A DNA stretch of 64,000 nucleotides from Flavobacterium tyrosinilyticum (GCF_023656565.1 NZ_JAMOKG010000003.1:620001-684000), one strand, 5' to 3'. Shown: positions 9,258-18,199, numbered from the stretch's first letter. Numbers and translations are program-made. The notes: a model not told the origin generated them from the sequence alone.

Positions 9258-9896
9258 TTACAATTTTCCCAATTTTGCCATTCCAAAAAGTATCAAAATC
9301 GGAATCGCAAGAAGAATAACCATTAGGGTATGATCTGTAAGAAGTGATGGCATTTTGATCAAAGTAATCAAATATCCTCCTATAGCACCTCCAAAGTGTG
9401 CTGTGTGCCCAATATTGTCATTTTTTGCTTTCATTCCATAAATCGAGTATAATAAATACACAATTCCAAAAATATAAGCCGGCATCGGAATCACAAAAAA
9501 TATTCCGAGCATCATGTCGGGCTGCAATAGTATTGCGGAATATAAAACTCCCGTTACAGCGCCAGAAGCACCAACTGCACGATAACTATAATCATTCTTG
9601 TGAAATAGCATGGTAAGAAGACTTCCAAAAATTAAACTCCCGAAATAAACTAAGATAAAAGAAAAGTTACCGAGCCAGTTTAAAACTACAGGAGCAAAAA
9701 AATACAAAGTCAGCATATTAAAAATCAAATGCATCATGTCTACATGCAAAAAGCCAGAAGACAACATTCTAATTTGTTCTCCTGAACGAATGCTTCCGAC
9801 ATGAAATTCGTATTTTCTAAAAAAATAAAGATCGTTAAAACCTTTGTAACTAATAACAACGTTCGCAATGATAATCGCTATTAAAATAATATTCAT
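9258..9896 (-). CDS. Rhomboid-family intramembrane serine protease
   Basis: The protein has six membrane segments, the catalytic Ser in AVGASGAVTG and the catalytic His in GHTAHFGGAIGG, plus the conserved HxxxN-type motif MMHLIFNM. These are the defining features of rhomboid proteases, which cut membrane proteins inside the bilayer. I place the start at 9896 (MNIILIAIIIANVV), where the first membrane segment begins; an upstream ATG at 9938 would add 14 residues and cannot be excluded. Both catalytic residues are present, so it should be active. Confidence 0.85.
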   Translation of the reverse strand: MNIILIAIIIANVVISYKGFNDLYFFRKYEFHVGSIRSGEQIRMLSSGFLHVDMMHLIFNMLTLYFFAPVVLNWLGNFSFILVYFGSLIFGSLLTMLFHKNDYSYRAVGASGAVTGVLYSAILLQPDMMLGIFFVIPMPAYIFGIVYLLYSIYGMKAKNDNIGHTAHFGGAIGGYLITLIKMPSLLTDHTLMVILLAIPILILFGMAKLGKL

Positions 9897-9993
9897 AAGT
9901 AATAAGTATTGTGAATTTTGATTTGTAAATATAATCATTCTTAAAGATAAGTTAGCAAGAATGCAAAATAGCAGTCGATAATCATTTTTAATT

Positions 9994-10001
9994 TATCTTT
10001 G
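9994..10001 (+). promoter_or_regulatory. -7 element (TATCTTTG) deciding the start of the acyltransferase gene
   Basis: TATCTTTG matches TAnnTTTG exactly. Its last three bases are a TTG in frame with the acyltransferase gene, so that TTG is promoter and not a start codon; the ATG at 10017 is used. No clear TTG is found at -33. Confidence 0.55.
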
Positions 10002-10016
10002 CCAAAAAAAAATTAC

Positions 10017-10889
10017 ATGCAGTTTCTTGTCTATATTTTAGCCTACCCATTACTTTGGCTTATCTCTATACTTCCTTTTCCTATATTTTACCTATTTTCA
10101 GATTTTGTCTGTTTTTTGGTTTATAGAGTTATTGGATATCGCAAAAAAGTAGTTCGCGAAAATCTTGCCCTTACTTTACCTCATTTAAGCGATGCAGAGA
10201 GAAAAGTTATAGAAAAGAAATTCTACAAACATATGTGCGATATGTTTTTGGAAATGATTAAAACCATGAGCATGTCTCCTGAAGAAATGGAAAGAAGATT
10301 TCATGTCACTAATATTGATCTGGTTCGTGATTATGCTAAAAGAGGAAAAAGTGTTATTCTGGTAGCCTCTCACTATGCAAGTTATGAATGGCTTTTGACT
10401 ATTAATCCGAAACTTGGATTTCAGGGCGTTGCTGTTTACAAAAGACTAGCCAATCCTTATTTTGATAAATTGGTTCGAAAAATCCGTTCGAAATACAACA
10501 CCGAAATGATCGAAACTAGAAAAGCGATTCCAACAATGGCCAAAAACCAGCGTGAAGGCATTTTAAGTCTTTATGGCTTAGCAAGCGATCAATCGCCAAA
10601 AATGGAAAGGATTTTTCATTCGATGAAATTTATGGGAGTTGAAGTTCCTGTTCATACGGGCGCTGAAACATTGGCAAAAAAATATGATTTAGCAGTTCTA
10701 TTTGTGGAAGTTAAAAAAGCTAGAAGAGGCTATTATGAAGCTACATTTATTCCTCTTGCTGATAATCCTAAAGATTTTGAAAACTTTAAAATCACAGAAA
10801 TGTATTTAAAAGAAGTAGAAAAACAAATTCTAGAAGCGCCAGAATTTTATTTGTGGACGCACAAAAGATGGAAACACCGTATTGAATAA
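10017..10889 (+). CDS. LpxL/HtrB-type lipid A (lysophospholipid) acyltransferase
   Basis: This 290-residue protein begins with a membrane anchor (YILAYPLLWLISILPFPIFYLFSDF) and contains the acyltransferase H-x4-E motif in SHYASYEW, then the RxxxRxxP-like and W-x-H-x-R-W ending (LWTHKRWKHR). These mark the LpxL/HtrB family, which adds a secondary acyl chain to lipid A at the inner membrane. In Bacteroidota some members act on other lipids, so the substrate is uncertain. It is monocistronic, closed by a terminator. Confidence 0.85.
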   Translation: MQFLVYILAYPLLWLISILPFPIFYLFSDFVCFLVYRVIGYRKKVVRENLALTLPHLSDAERKVIEKKFYKHMCDMFLEMIKTMSMSPEEMERRFHVTNIDLVRDYAKRGKSVILVASHYASYEWLLTINPKLGFQGVAVYKRLANPYFDKLVRKIRSKYNTEMIETRKAIPTMAKNQREGILSLYGLASDQSPKMERIFHSMKFMGVEVPVHTGAETLAKKYDLAVLFVEVKKARRGYYEATFIPLADNPKDFENFKITEMYLKEVEKQILEAPEFYLWTHKRWKHRIE

Positions 10890-10910
10890 TATTTCAAAAA
10901 TAATTTACTG

Positions 10911-10949
10911 AAAAGTCCGAAAATCAAATGTTGTTTTTCGGACTTTTTA
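10911..10949 (+). terminator. Intrinsic terminator after the acyltransferase gene
   Basis: AAAAGTCCGAAAA pairs with TTTTCGGACTTTT, followed by a short T-rich tail. Confidence 0.8.
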
Positions 10950-10954
10950 TTAAA

Positions 10955-11268
10955 ATTCATTACGTTAGGAACATCTCATCGGTAGAACCAGATTGCAAAT
11001 GTTATTGTAATTCCATACAAATTCATTCCGTTAGGAATGTCTCGTCGGTAGAACCTAGATTGCAAATGTTATTATAATTCCATACAAATTCATTCCGTTA
11101 GGAATGTCTCGTTGGTAGAACCAAATTATACACAGAGGGCATCGTTCCGTAGGAACGCCTGATTAATTGGGAAATTGAATTCAATCCCATAAAATCAGGT
11201 GTCCCTACAGGACACAAATTCAAACATCACCATTTTTTTTCTACCAACGAGACATTCCTAACGGAATG
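10955..11268. repeat. Composite repeat: tandem 66/67-bp units and a 28-bp inverted repeat
   Basis: Three copies of a unit starting ATTCATTCCGTTAGGAAT lie at 10955, 11021 and 11088 (periods 66 and 67; the third is cut short near 11124). The 28 bases at 11091-11118 recur exactly in inverse orientation at 11241-11268, so 11091-11268 can fold back on itself. Inside are two further small hairpins of the same design, CGTTCCGTAGGAACG and TGTCCCTACAGGACA, and a CCTGAT/ATCAGG pair. This is a non-coding dispersed repeat of the kind common in Flavobacterium intergenic DNA. The 446-bp gap contains no gene. Confidence 0.85.
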
Positions 11269-11278
11269 TTTTTTATAG

Positions 11279-11316
11279 AAAAAGCCTCTTTCGAAAGTTT
11301 CAAAAGAGGCTTTTTT
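11279..11316. terminator. Bidirectional terminator next to glmM
   Basis: AAAAGCCTCTTT pairs with AAAGAGGCTTTTTT, giving T-runs on both strands; it lies 20 bases past the glmM stop codon. Confidence 0.85.
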
Positions 11317-11335
11317 ATGTAATAAACCTAAAATC

Positions 11336-12724
11336 TTAGATTCCAGCAATTACTTTAATTTCATCAATAATTCGAAGTGCTAATTGATCTGCAGCATCTT
11401 GAGAAGGCGCTTCAGTATAAATACGAATAATTGGCTCTGTGTTTGATTTTCTTAAATGAACCCATTCTGTCGCAAAATCAATTTTTACACCGTCAATTGT
11501 CGAGATATCTTCGTTTTTATATTTTTCTGTCATTTGAGATAGAATCGCATCAACATCAATTTGTGGTGTCAATTCGATTTTATTTTTACTCATGTAGTAT
11601 TCTGGATAAGAAGCTCTCAAAGCAGAAACTGGCATTTTTTTGTTTGCTAAATGCGTTAAAAACAATGCAACTCCTACCAGACTATCACGTCCGTAGTGCA
11701 ATTCAGGATAAATAATTCCACCGTTACCTTCACCACCAATTATGGCGTTATTTTTCTTCATTAATTCAACTACATTCACCTCTCCTACTGCACTTGCTTC
11801 GTAGCTTCCGCCGTGGGCTTTCGTAACATCTCTTAAAGCACGAGAAGATGACATATTAGAAACGGTATTTCCTGGAGTTTTGCTCAAAACGTAATCTGCA
11901 CAAGCCACCAACGTATATTCTTCTCCAAACATTTCTCCGTCTTCGCTAATAAAAGCCAAACGATCAACATCTGGATCTACTACGATACCAAAATCAGCTT
12001 TTTCTTTTACAACAAGCTCAGAAATATCAGTTAAATGTTCTTTTAAAGGTTCTGGGTTATGAGGGAAATGTCCATTTGGTTCGCAGTATAATTCTACAAC
12101 TTCAACGCCCATTAATTTTAGCAATTTCGGAATGATAATTCCTCCAGATGAATTTACACCATCAACAACCACTTTAAATTTAGCTTCTTTAACCGCTTCG
12201 ATATCAACCAATGGCAAGTTTAAAACTTCATCGATATGAATATCCATATATGCATCATTAGAAATAACTTCACCTAAACTATCTACATCAGAAAAGTCGA
12301 AAGCTTCAGCTTCAGCAATTTCAAGAATTTTTGCACCATCAGCGCCACTTAAAAATTCTCCTTTTGCATTTAATAATTTTAAAGCATTCCACTGTTTTGG
12401 ATTGTGAGATGCAGTTAGGATAATTCCGCCATCCGCTTTTTCCAAAGGAACAGCCACTTCAACAGTTGGCGTTGTAGAAAGTCCAAGATCGATAACATCG
12501 ATTCCTAAACCAATTAAAGTATTCACTACTAAATTATGAATCATTGGTCCAGAAATTCTCGCATCACGGCCAATTACAACAGTCAATTTATCTTTAGCAA
12601 TATTATTTTTCAAGAAAGTTCCGTACGCCGAGGCAAATTTCACTGCATCAACAGGAGTTAGATTGTCTCCCACTTTTCCTCCGATCGTTCCACGGATTCC
12701 AGAAATAGATTTTATTAAAGTCAT
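11336..12724 (-). CDS. glmM: Phosphoglucosamine mutase (alpha-D-phosphohexomutase)
   Basis: This 462-residue enzyme has all four phosphohexomutase signatures: the phosphoserine loop TASHNP with Ser106, the metal-binding loop DPDVDRL near residue 250, the sugar-recognition loop GEGNGG and the phosphate-binding RKSNTEPIIRIY near the C-terminus. Bacteroidota proteins of this type are assigned as GlmM, which converts glucosamine-6-phosphate to glucosamine-1-phosphate for UDP-GlcNAc, peptidoglycan and lipid A. The sugar loop differs from the GE(M/Q)SGH of many proteobacterial enzymes, so phosphomannomutase activity cannot be ruled out. It is monocistronic with its own promoter and terminator. Confidence 0.85.
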   Translation of the reverse strand: MTLIKSISGIRGTIGGKVGDNLTPVDAVKFASAYGTFLKNNIAKDKLTVVIGRDARISGPMIHNLVVNTLIGLGIDVIDLGLSTTPTVEVAVPLEKADGGIILTASHNPKQWNALKLLNAKGEFLSGADGAKILEIAEAEAFDFSDVDSLGEVISNDAYMDIHIDEVLNLPLVDIEAVKEAKFKVVVDGVNSSGGIIIPKLLKLMGVEVVELYCEPNGHFPHNPEPLKEHLTDISELVVKEKADFGIVVDPDVDRLAFISEDGEMFGEEYTLVACADYVLSKTPGNTVSNMSSSRALRDVTKAHGGSYEASAVGEVNVVELMKKNNAIIGGEGNGGIIYPELHYGRDSLVGVALFLTHLANKKMPVSALRASYPEYYMSKNKIELTPQIDVDAILSQMTEKYKNEDISTIDGVKIDFATEWVHLRKSNTEPIIRIYTEAPSQDAADQLALRIIDEIKVIAGI

Positions 12725-12749
12725 TTTTGTGAGTTAGGGTTATTTTTTA

Positions 12750-12757
12750 CAAATATA
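12750..12757 (-). promoter_or_regulatory. -7 element (TATATTTG) of glmM
   Basis: The minus strand reads TATATTTG, a full match, 25 bases before the glmM ATG. TAG stands where TTG would be expected 17 bases upstream. Confidence 0.6.
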
Positions 12758-12928
12758 AAAAAGTTACCGAGTTACTAAGGCGCTAAGTCTCTAAGAATTT
12801 AAATTTAATCTATAAGAAACTACTTATTTCTCGTTATTTTATAACAAAATGATTTAAAAAAGTTTTTATACATTTACTAAAATAACTCAGAATCTTAGCC
12901 TCTAAGGTTCTTGGCAACTTTCAAAAAA

Positions 12929-13513
12929 ATGAATTTCTTAGCCCACATATACCTTTCTGGAGAAAATGATCTGATTAAAATAGGGAATTTTATGGCTGAC
13001 GGAATTCGCGGAAAACAATTTGAACATTTTCCTGAAGATGTGCAAAAAGGAATTTTACTGCATCGATTCATAGATACCTATACCGATTCTCACGATATTT
13101 TTAGAACCAGCACTAAACGTCTTCATGACAGATACCATCATTATGCCGGCGTAATTGTGGATATTGTTTATGATCATTTTTTGGCCAAAAACTGGACAAA
13201 ATATTCGGATGAAAAATTAGAGCTTTTTGTAAAGCGATTTTATCATTCGCTACATGATAATTATGACATTTTAACCGAAAAAACGCAAAGTTTAATGCCT
13301 TACATGATCGAAAGAAACTGGTTGGTAAGTTATCGTACAACCGAAGGAATTCACCATATTTTAACGCAAATGGACAGAAGGTCGAAAAATATTTCTCAAA
13401 TGCAGTTTGCTGTTGAAGAACTTATTGAATTTTATGATGAATTTGAAGAAGAATTTACTCTTTTCTTTGAAGAAATGAGAGTCAAAGCCAAAGAAAAACT
13501 ACTTTCTCTTTAG
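12929..13513 (+). CDS. AcpH-like (DUF479) acyl carrier protein phosphodiesterase
   Basis: The 194-residue protein starts MNFLAHIYLS and carries family motifs GNFMADGIRG, GILLHRFIDTYTDSH and GVIVDIVYDHFLAKNW. The His and Asp residues in these are the metal ligands of AcpH, which removes the phosphopantetheine arm from acyl carrier protein. The open frame extends upstream to a TTG at 12911, but alignment with the family supports the ATG at 12929. The gamma-glutamyltransferase gene follows after 21 bases, so they may be co-transcribed. Confidence 0.8.
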   Translation: MNFLAHIYLSGENDLIKIGNFMADGIRGKQFEHFPEDVQKGILLHRFIDTYTDSHDIFRTSTKRLHDRYHHYAGVIVDIVYDHFLAKNWTKYSDEKLELFVKRFYHSLHDNYDILTEKTQSLMPYMIERNWLVSYRTTEGIHHILTQMDRRSKNISQMQFAVEELIEFYDEFEEEFTLFFEEMRVKAKEKLLSL

Positions 13514-13534
13514 CTCAATTTAATTTTATTGCAC

Positions 13535-15223
13535 ATGAAAAAAATTACACTTTTAATCGCCCTTTTATATTTAAATAGCAGCAACGCACAAGAAGCTTTT
13601 TCAAAACCAACAGGATTGGTTGTTACAAAAGCAATGGTTGTTTCTGCTCGCGAAGAAGCTTCTAAAATTGGTGCCGACATCATGAAAAAAGGAGGAAATG
13701 CTTTTGATGCCATGATCGGAACCGAATTGGCTCTTGCTGTTGCTTTTCCGTTTGCAGGAAATATAGGCGGTGGCGGGTTTATGGTTTACAGAAAAGCAAA
13801 TGGCGAAGTGGGTTCTTTGGATTATCGCGAAAAAGCGCCACTTGCAGCCACAAAAGATATGTTTTTGGATAGCGAAGGGAATGTTATAAAAGGAAAAAGC
13901 ACGCAAACGGCACTTGCCATTGGTGTTCCTGGAACTATTGCAGGTGTTTTTGCTGTACATAAAAAATACGGAACAATACCAATCTCTAAAATTCTGGAGC
14001 CTGTTATTGCTTTAGCAGAAAGAGGTGTTGTAGTAACCAAAAAGCAAGAGAAAAGTATAAAAGATTATCATGAAAGCATTGTAAAAATTAACGGCGAAAA
14101 TTCACTTGTATCGGGCAATTTCAAAGAAAATGACACGATCAAGTACTTAGCTTTAGCCAAAACTTTAAAAAGAATTCAGAAAAAAGGAAGAAATGAATTT
14201 TACAAAGGCGAAACTGCAAAAATCTTAGTCGATTATCTTCAGAAAAAAGGCGGTATTATCACGATGCAAGATTTAGCTAAATATGAAGCGAAATGGAGAA
14301 AGCCGCTTGAGTTTACTTATAAAGATTTAAAAATCATTTCAATGTCTCCTCCAAGCAGTGGCGGAATTTGTCTGGCGCAAATCTTAAAAATGCTTGAGCC
14401 TTACGATTTAGCAAAAATGGGACATAATTCTCCAGATGCCATTCAGGTGATTGTTGAAGCCGAAAGAAGAGCTTATGCTGATAGAAGTTACTTTTTAGGC
14501 GATCCCGATTTTGTAAAAATTCCGATGAAAGAGTTATTAGACGCGAATTATTTGCGCGAAAGAATGGCAAGTTTTAATCCTGAAAAAGCAACTTTATCTA
14601 CTGAAATTAAAGAAGGAAAAGTAAATTATGCCGAAAGCACAGAAACTACACATTACTCTATTGTAGACCAATTCGGAAATGCAATTGCTGCTACAACAAC
14701 TTTAAATGATGGTTATGGTTCTAAATATTACTGTGACGAATTAGGTTTCTTTTTGAATAATGAAATGGATGATTTTAGTGCTAAACCTGGATCTCCAAAT
14801 ATGTTTGGTTTGGTTGGAAATGAAGCCAACAGCATTGCGCCGCAAAAACGTATGTTAAGCTCTATGACACCAACAATTGTAGAAAAAAACGGAAAACTTT
14901 TTATGGTCGTTGGAACTCCAGGCGGTTCAACCATTATCACTTCTGTTTTGCAAACGATTTTAAATGTTTACGAATACAAATTAAGCATGCAGGAAGCGGT
15001 AAATGCGCCTCGTTTTCATCATCAATGGCTACCCGATTTAATCACTTTCGAACCTAGTACTTTTGAAACAAAAACTATAGATCAGTTAAAAGCTAAGAGT
15101 TACATTATCAACGAAAAGCCAACTCCAATTATCGGAAAAGTAGACGCCATTTTAGTTTTACCTGACAATAGATTAGAAGGAGGAGCAGATTTTAGAGGAG
15201 ACGACACAGCTGTTGGTTTTTAA
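13535..15223 (+). CDS. ggt: Gamma-glutamyltransferase
   Basis: This 562-residue protein has a signal peptide (MKKITLLIALLYLNSSNAQ) and the whole two-subunit precursor. The self-processing nucleophile is Thr371 at the head of TTHYSIVD; the substrate-site GGSTIITSV and the large-subunit start GGNAFDAMI are also present. The enzyme cuts glutathione and other gamma-glutamyl compounds in the periplasm. A TTG at 13529 would add only two residues before the ATG and is not favoured. No truncation is visible. Confidence 0.92.
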   Translation: MKKITLLIALLYLNSSNAQEAFSKPTGLVVTKAMVVSAREEASKIGADIMKKGGNAFDAMIGTELALAVAFPFAGNIGGGGFMVYRKANGEVGSLDYREKAPLAATKDMFLDSEGNVIKGKSTQTALAIGVPGTIAGVFAVHKKYGTIPISKILEPVIALAERGVVVTKKQEKSIKDYHESIVKINGENSLVSGNFKENDTIKYLALAKTLKRIQKKGRNEFYKGETAKILVDYLQKKGGIITMQDLAKYEAKWRKPLEFTYKDLKIISMSPPSSGGICLAQILKMLEPYDLAKMGHNSPDAIQVIVEAERRAYADRSYFLGDPDFVKIPMKELLDANYLRERMASFNPEKATLSTEIKEGKVNYAESTETTHYSIVDQFGNAIAATTTLNDGYGSKYYCDELGFFLNNEMDDFSAKPGSPNMFGLVGNEANSIAPQKRMLSSMTPTIVEKNGKLFMVVGTPGGSTIITSVLQTILNVYEYKLSMQEAVNAPRFHHQWLPDLITFEPSTFETKTIDQLKAKSYIINEKPTPIIGKVDAILVLPDNRLEGGADFRGDDTAVGF

Positions 15224-15264
15224 AGTGATTCTTCATTTTATTTTTTTTAAACAAGATTAAAATC

Positions 15265-15272
15265 TAATTTTG
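15265..15272 (+). promoter_or_regulatory. -7 element (TAATTTTG) of the ClC channel gene
   Basis: A full match to TAnnTTTG, 26 bases before the ATG at 15298; the -33 region is a T-tract without TTG. Confidence 0.5.
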
Positions 15273-15297
15273 TAAAATCGATAATTTTTAAAACATA

Positions 15298-17082
15298 ATG
15301 ATAAAAAAATATTTCAGACGACTTGAAAGCATAATTGCTTTGGCTCAATCTTTAATGACACCAAAACAATTTCTGTTTTTATCTAGTGTTTTAACTGGAA
15401 TATCGTGTGCGTTTGCGGTAATCGTTCTTAAAACATTCGCACACAGCGTTTTTTCTTTTGCAACTTACATCAACGGAATTTTAAAATTGAGCTTCATCAA
15501 TAGTATTTTGCCTATTATTGGTATCACATTAACGGTTTTTGTTGTAAATAAAGTTCTTAACGGAAGCATACAAAAAGGAACTTCACAGATACTTTATGCG
15601 GTTGCCAAAAAAGCAAGCATTATTCCGAAAAAGCAGATGTATGCGCAGATTGTTACCAGTTCGTTAACGGTTGGTCTAGGAGGTTCTGCTGGTTTAGAGA
15701 GTCCAATTGTGATAACAGGAGCTGCTTTTGGTTCTAATTTTGCCCAAAACTATAAGTTACAATATAAAGACAGAACGTTGTTAATTGGCTGTGGCGTTGC
15801 GGCCGGAATTGCTGCCGCATTTAATGCACCAATTGCTGGAGTCCTTTTTGCTATTGAAGTCTTATTGGTAGATGTTAGTATTTCTGCCTTTACCCCTATT
15901 ATGATTTCTGCCGCAACAGGTGCTTTGGTTTCTGCAATTGTTTTGGACGAAAGCATTTTATTAAGCTTCAAAAAACAAGAAACATTCGATTATCATAATA
16001 TTCCATTTTACGTTCTTTTGGGAGTTCTTACTGGATTGGTTGCTATTTATTACTCTAGAAATTTCCAAAAAGTAGAGCATTATTTTGCCAAACAGCAAAT
16101 TAATCCATATAAAAAAGCTTTAATTGGTTCATCGTTATTGGCATTATTAATTTTTATTTTTCCAACATTATTTGGTGAAGGTTACGAAAGCATTAAAACA
16201 TTATCTGATGCAGATCCTGGACTTTTATTGGATAATACTTTGTTTGCCGATTTTAGAAATAATCCATGGGTTCTTCTTTTATTTGTCGGAGCAACAGCAA
16301 TGGTTAAAGTTTTTGCTTCTGGATTAACCATTGGGAGCGGTGGTAACGGAGGAAACTTTGCCCCATCTCTATTTTTAGGATCTTATTTGGGCTATTTCTT
16401 TTCTAAACTGGTTACGATGATTGGCTTATCTAAACTTCCTATCAGTAATTTTACAATGGTTGGAATGGCAGGAATTTTGAGCGGTTTATTTCATGCTCCA
16501 CTTACGGCTATTTTCTTAATCGCAGAAATTACAGGAGGTTACGGATTAATGATTCCGCTTATGATTGTTTCTTCAATCAGTTTTGCTATTTCTAAGCGTT
16601 ACGAAAAATATTCGCTTGACGTAAAAGGATTAGCTAAAAAAGGACATGCTTTTACGAGTAATAAAGATTCTAATATTCTATCCACTTTAGAAATTGACAC
16701 AATCATTCAGTGCGATTACCTAACCGTTCATCCAGATGAAAACCTAAGTAAATTAGTAGACCTAATTTCACACTCTAATCAAGTTGTTTTTGCGGTTGTA
16801 AACAATGATAAAGATTTGGTTGGAGTGGTGCATTTTAATGATATTCGCGAAATTATATTTAACTCTTACCGTGTAAAATATACTTTCATTAGAGATGTAA
16901 TGAAAGCGCCTTCTGCTACAATTTCTACACTTGATAGCATGGAGATTGTAATGCGCAAATTTGAAACCTCAAAATCTGCTTTTCTTCCTGTTTTAAGAGA
17001 CGGAAAATACCACGGATTCATTTCAAAATCAATAGCGCTTGAAGCATATCGAACAAAACTTCGTTCTATGACCATTGAATAA
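15298..17082 (+). CDS. ClC-family chloride channel/antiporter with C-terminal CBS pair
   Basis: This 594-residue protein has about ten membrane helices. The ion-path motifs are recognisable: GSAGLESP (corresponding to GxEGP, with the gating glutamate kept), GGNGGNFAPSLF (GxFxP) and GVAAGIAAAFNAPIAG. Residues from about 465 to the end form two CBS motifs (YLTVHPDENLSKLVDLI and DSMEIVMRKFETS), which bind adenine nucleotides in other ClC proteins and could regulate transport. Whether it is a channel or a Cl-/H+ exchanger cannot be told from the motifs alone. Confidence 0.92.
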   Translation: MIKKYFRRLESIIALAQSLMTPKQFLFLSSVLTGISCAFAVIVLKTFAHSVFSFATYINGILKLSFINSILPIIGITLTVFVVNKVLNGSIQKGTSQILYAVAKKASIIPKKQMYAQIVTSSLTVGLGGSAGLESPIVITGAAFGSNFAQNYKLQYKDRTLLIGCGVAAGIAAAFNAPIAGVLFAIEVLLVDVSISAFTPIMISAATGALVSAIVLDESILLSFKKQETFDYHNIPFYVLLGVLTGLVAIYYSRNFQKVEHYFAKQQINPYKKALIGSSLLALLIFIFPTLFGEGYESIKTLSDADPGLLLDNTLFADFRNNPWVLLLFVGATAMVKVFASGLTIGSGGNGGNFAPSLFLGSYLGYFFSKLVTMIGLSKLPISNFTMVGMAGILSGLFHAPLTAIFLIAEITGGYGLMIPLMIVSSISFAISKRYEKYSLDVKGLAKKGHAFTSNKDSNILSTLEIDTIIQCDYLTVHPDENLSKLVDLISHSNQVVFAVVNNDKDLVGVVHFNDIREIIFNSYRVKYTFIRDVMKAPSATISTLDSMEIVMRKFETSKSAFLPVLRDGKYHGFISKSIALEAYRTKLRSMTIE

Positions 17083-17084
17083 CC

Positions 17085-17126
17085 TTAATATCGGATACGT
17101 TAAAAATTTTTATTATCCGATATTAA
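17085..17126. promoter_or_regulatory. Perfect 13-bp palindrome overlapping the Fic promoter
   Basis: TTAATATCGGATA at 17085-17097 is exactly repeated in inverse form at 17114-17126 with 16 bases between. No T-run follows, so it is not a normal terminator. The right arm ends four bases before the -7 element, so a protein bound here would block or control transcription of the Fic gene. Confidence 0.6.
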
Positions 17127-17130
17127 GAAG

Positions 17131-17138
17131 TACCTTTG
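17131..17138 (+). promoter_or_regulatory. -7 element (TACCTTTG) of the Fic gene
   Basis: A full TAnnTTTG match, 8 bases before the ATG at 17146, giving a very short leader. There is no TTG at -33; the palindrome occupies that region. Confidence 0.55.
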
Positions 17139-17145
17139 TAGGATT

Positions 17146-18099
17146 ATGTTTAATATTGACCTAACATACAGAGAAGAATTTCAATCAACTTTCGATCGAT
17201 TGTACCAAAAAAGGCAGGAACTGCAAAACAGCAGACCATTGCCTACTATTGCTTTGAATAAAATACGAGAAAGTCTTTCTTTAGAATGGACTTACAATTC
17301 AAACAGTATCGAAGGGAATACACTTAGTTTGAGAGAAACCCAAATGGTAATTCAAGAAGGAATTACCATAAAAGGCAAATCGCTACGAGAACATTTTGAA
17401 ACCCATAATCATGACAAAGCTATTGATTACCTCTACTCTATTGTAGATGAAAATTATAAGCTAAGGAGTATAGATATTCTCTCTATCCATGGTTTGGTTA
17501 TGCGTTCTATCGAAGAAGATTTTGCTGGTAGAATTCGCAACGGAGGAGTTCGTATTTCTGGAGCCAATTTTATGCCTCCAAATGCCAATAAAGTCTCCGA
17601 TTATTTAGATGAATTAATCGAGTTTATCAATACAAATCCTTTAGGTTTAAACGATATAGAACTCGCCACGATCTATCATCATAAACTTGTCTGGATTCAT
17701 CCTTTTTTTGATGGAAATGGGCGCACGGTTCGTTTAAGCATGAATTTATTATTGATGCGATGTGGTTTTCCGCCGGCTATTATTCTTAAAAATGATAGAA
17801 AAAAATATTACGAAGCACTCAATCAGGCCAATAATGGCAATTATCAGAAACTAACCCTTTTAATGTGCCAAGCCCTAGAAAGAACAATCAATATTTATCT
17901 GGGTGCAATGCCTGGAAGTCCTTATGATTATCAATCGATTCAAAACATAGTTAGTGAACCTGATACACCTTATGGCCAAGAATATGTCAGTTTACTCGCC
18001 AGAACAGGAAAAATTGACGCTTACAAAGAAGGCCGAAATTGGTACACCACAAAAGAAGCCATAGAAAACTACATGGCAACCCGAAAAAGAAAGCGCTAG
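17146..18099 (+). CDS. Fic-domain AMP-transferase with C-terminal HTH-like tail
   Basis: This 317-residue protein contains the full Fic active-site motif HPFFDGNGRTVR at 185-196 with its catalytic His. It also has an N-terminal inhibitory motif of the (S/T)xxxE(G/N) type (Ser52, Glu56, Gly57), making it a self-inhibited class II Fic protein. Such enzymes attach AMP to a hydroxyl side chain of a target protein. The last 45 residues (EYVSLLARTGKIDAYKEGR followed by NWYTTKEAIENYM) resemble the excisionase/MerR-like HTH_17 fold. Together with the palindrome over its own promoter this suggests self-regulation. It is monocistronic, with a terminator at its stop codon. Confidence 0.9.
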   Translation: MFNIDLTYREEFQSTFDRLYQKRQELQNSRPLPTIALNKIRESLSLEWTYNSNSIEGNTLSLRETQMVIQEGITIKGKSLREHFETHNHDKAIDYLYSIVDENYKLRSIDILSIHGLVMRSIEEDFAGRIRNGGVRISGANFMPPNANKVSDYLDELIEFINTNPLGLNDIELATIYHHKLVWIHPFFDGNGRTVRLSMNLLLMRCGFPPAIILKNDRKKYYEALNQANNGNYQKLTLLMCQALERTINIYLGAMPGSPYDYQSIQNIVSEPDTPYGQEYVSLLARTGKIDAYKEGRNWYTTKEAIENYMATRKRKR

Positions 18100-18117
18100 T
18101 TTATACTAGCGCTTTTT
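18090..18117 (+). terminator. Intrinsic terminator overlapping the Fic stop codon
   Basis: AAAGCGCTAG pairs with CTAGCGCTTT, followed by T residues. The stop codon TAG lies in the left arm. Confidence 0.85.
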
Positions 18118-18175
18118 GTTACTAATTGTAACATAAAGTTTTGCTATCGAGCACTAAAAGAACAAATCAAAGTGG

Positions 18176-18183
18176 TAACTTTG
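18176..18183 (+). promoter_or_regulatory. -7 element (TAACTTTG) of uvrA
   Basis: A full TAnnTTTG match 17 bases before the ATG at 18200. It makes an upstream in-frame TTG at 18188 an unlikely start, since that would leave almost no leader. Confidence 0.55.
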
Positions 18184-18199
18184 CGTTTTGCTCAAAATT

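Noticed and set aside
9999..10016. TTG start for the acyltransferase gene
   Set aside because: The TTG is the end of the -7 box TATCTTTG; the ATG at 10017 begins the membrane anchor.
13601..13960. 119-codon minus-strand open frame
   Set aside because: It lies wholly inside the gamma-glutamyltransferase gene on the other strand.
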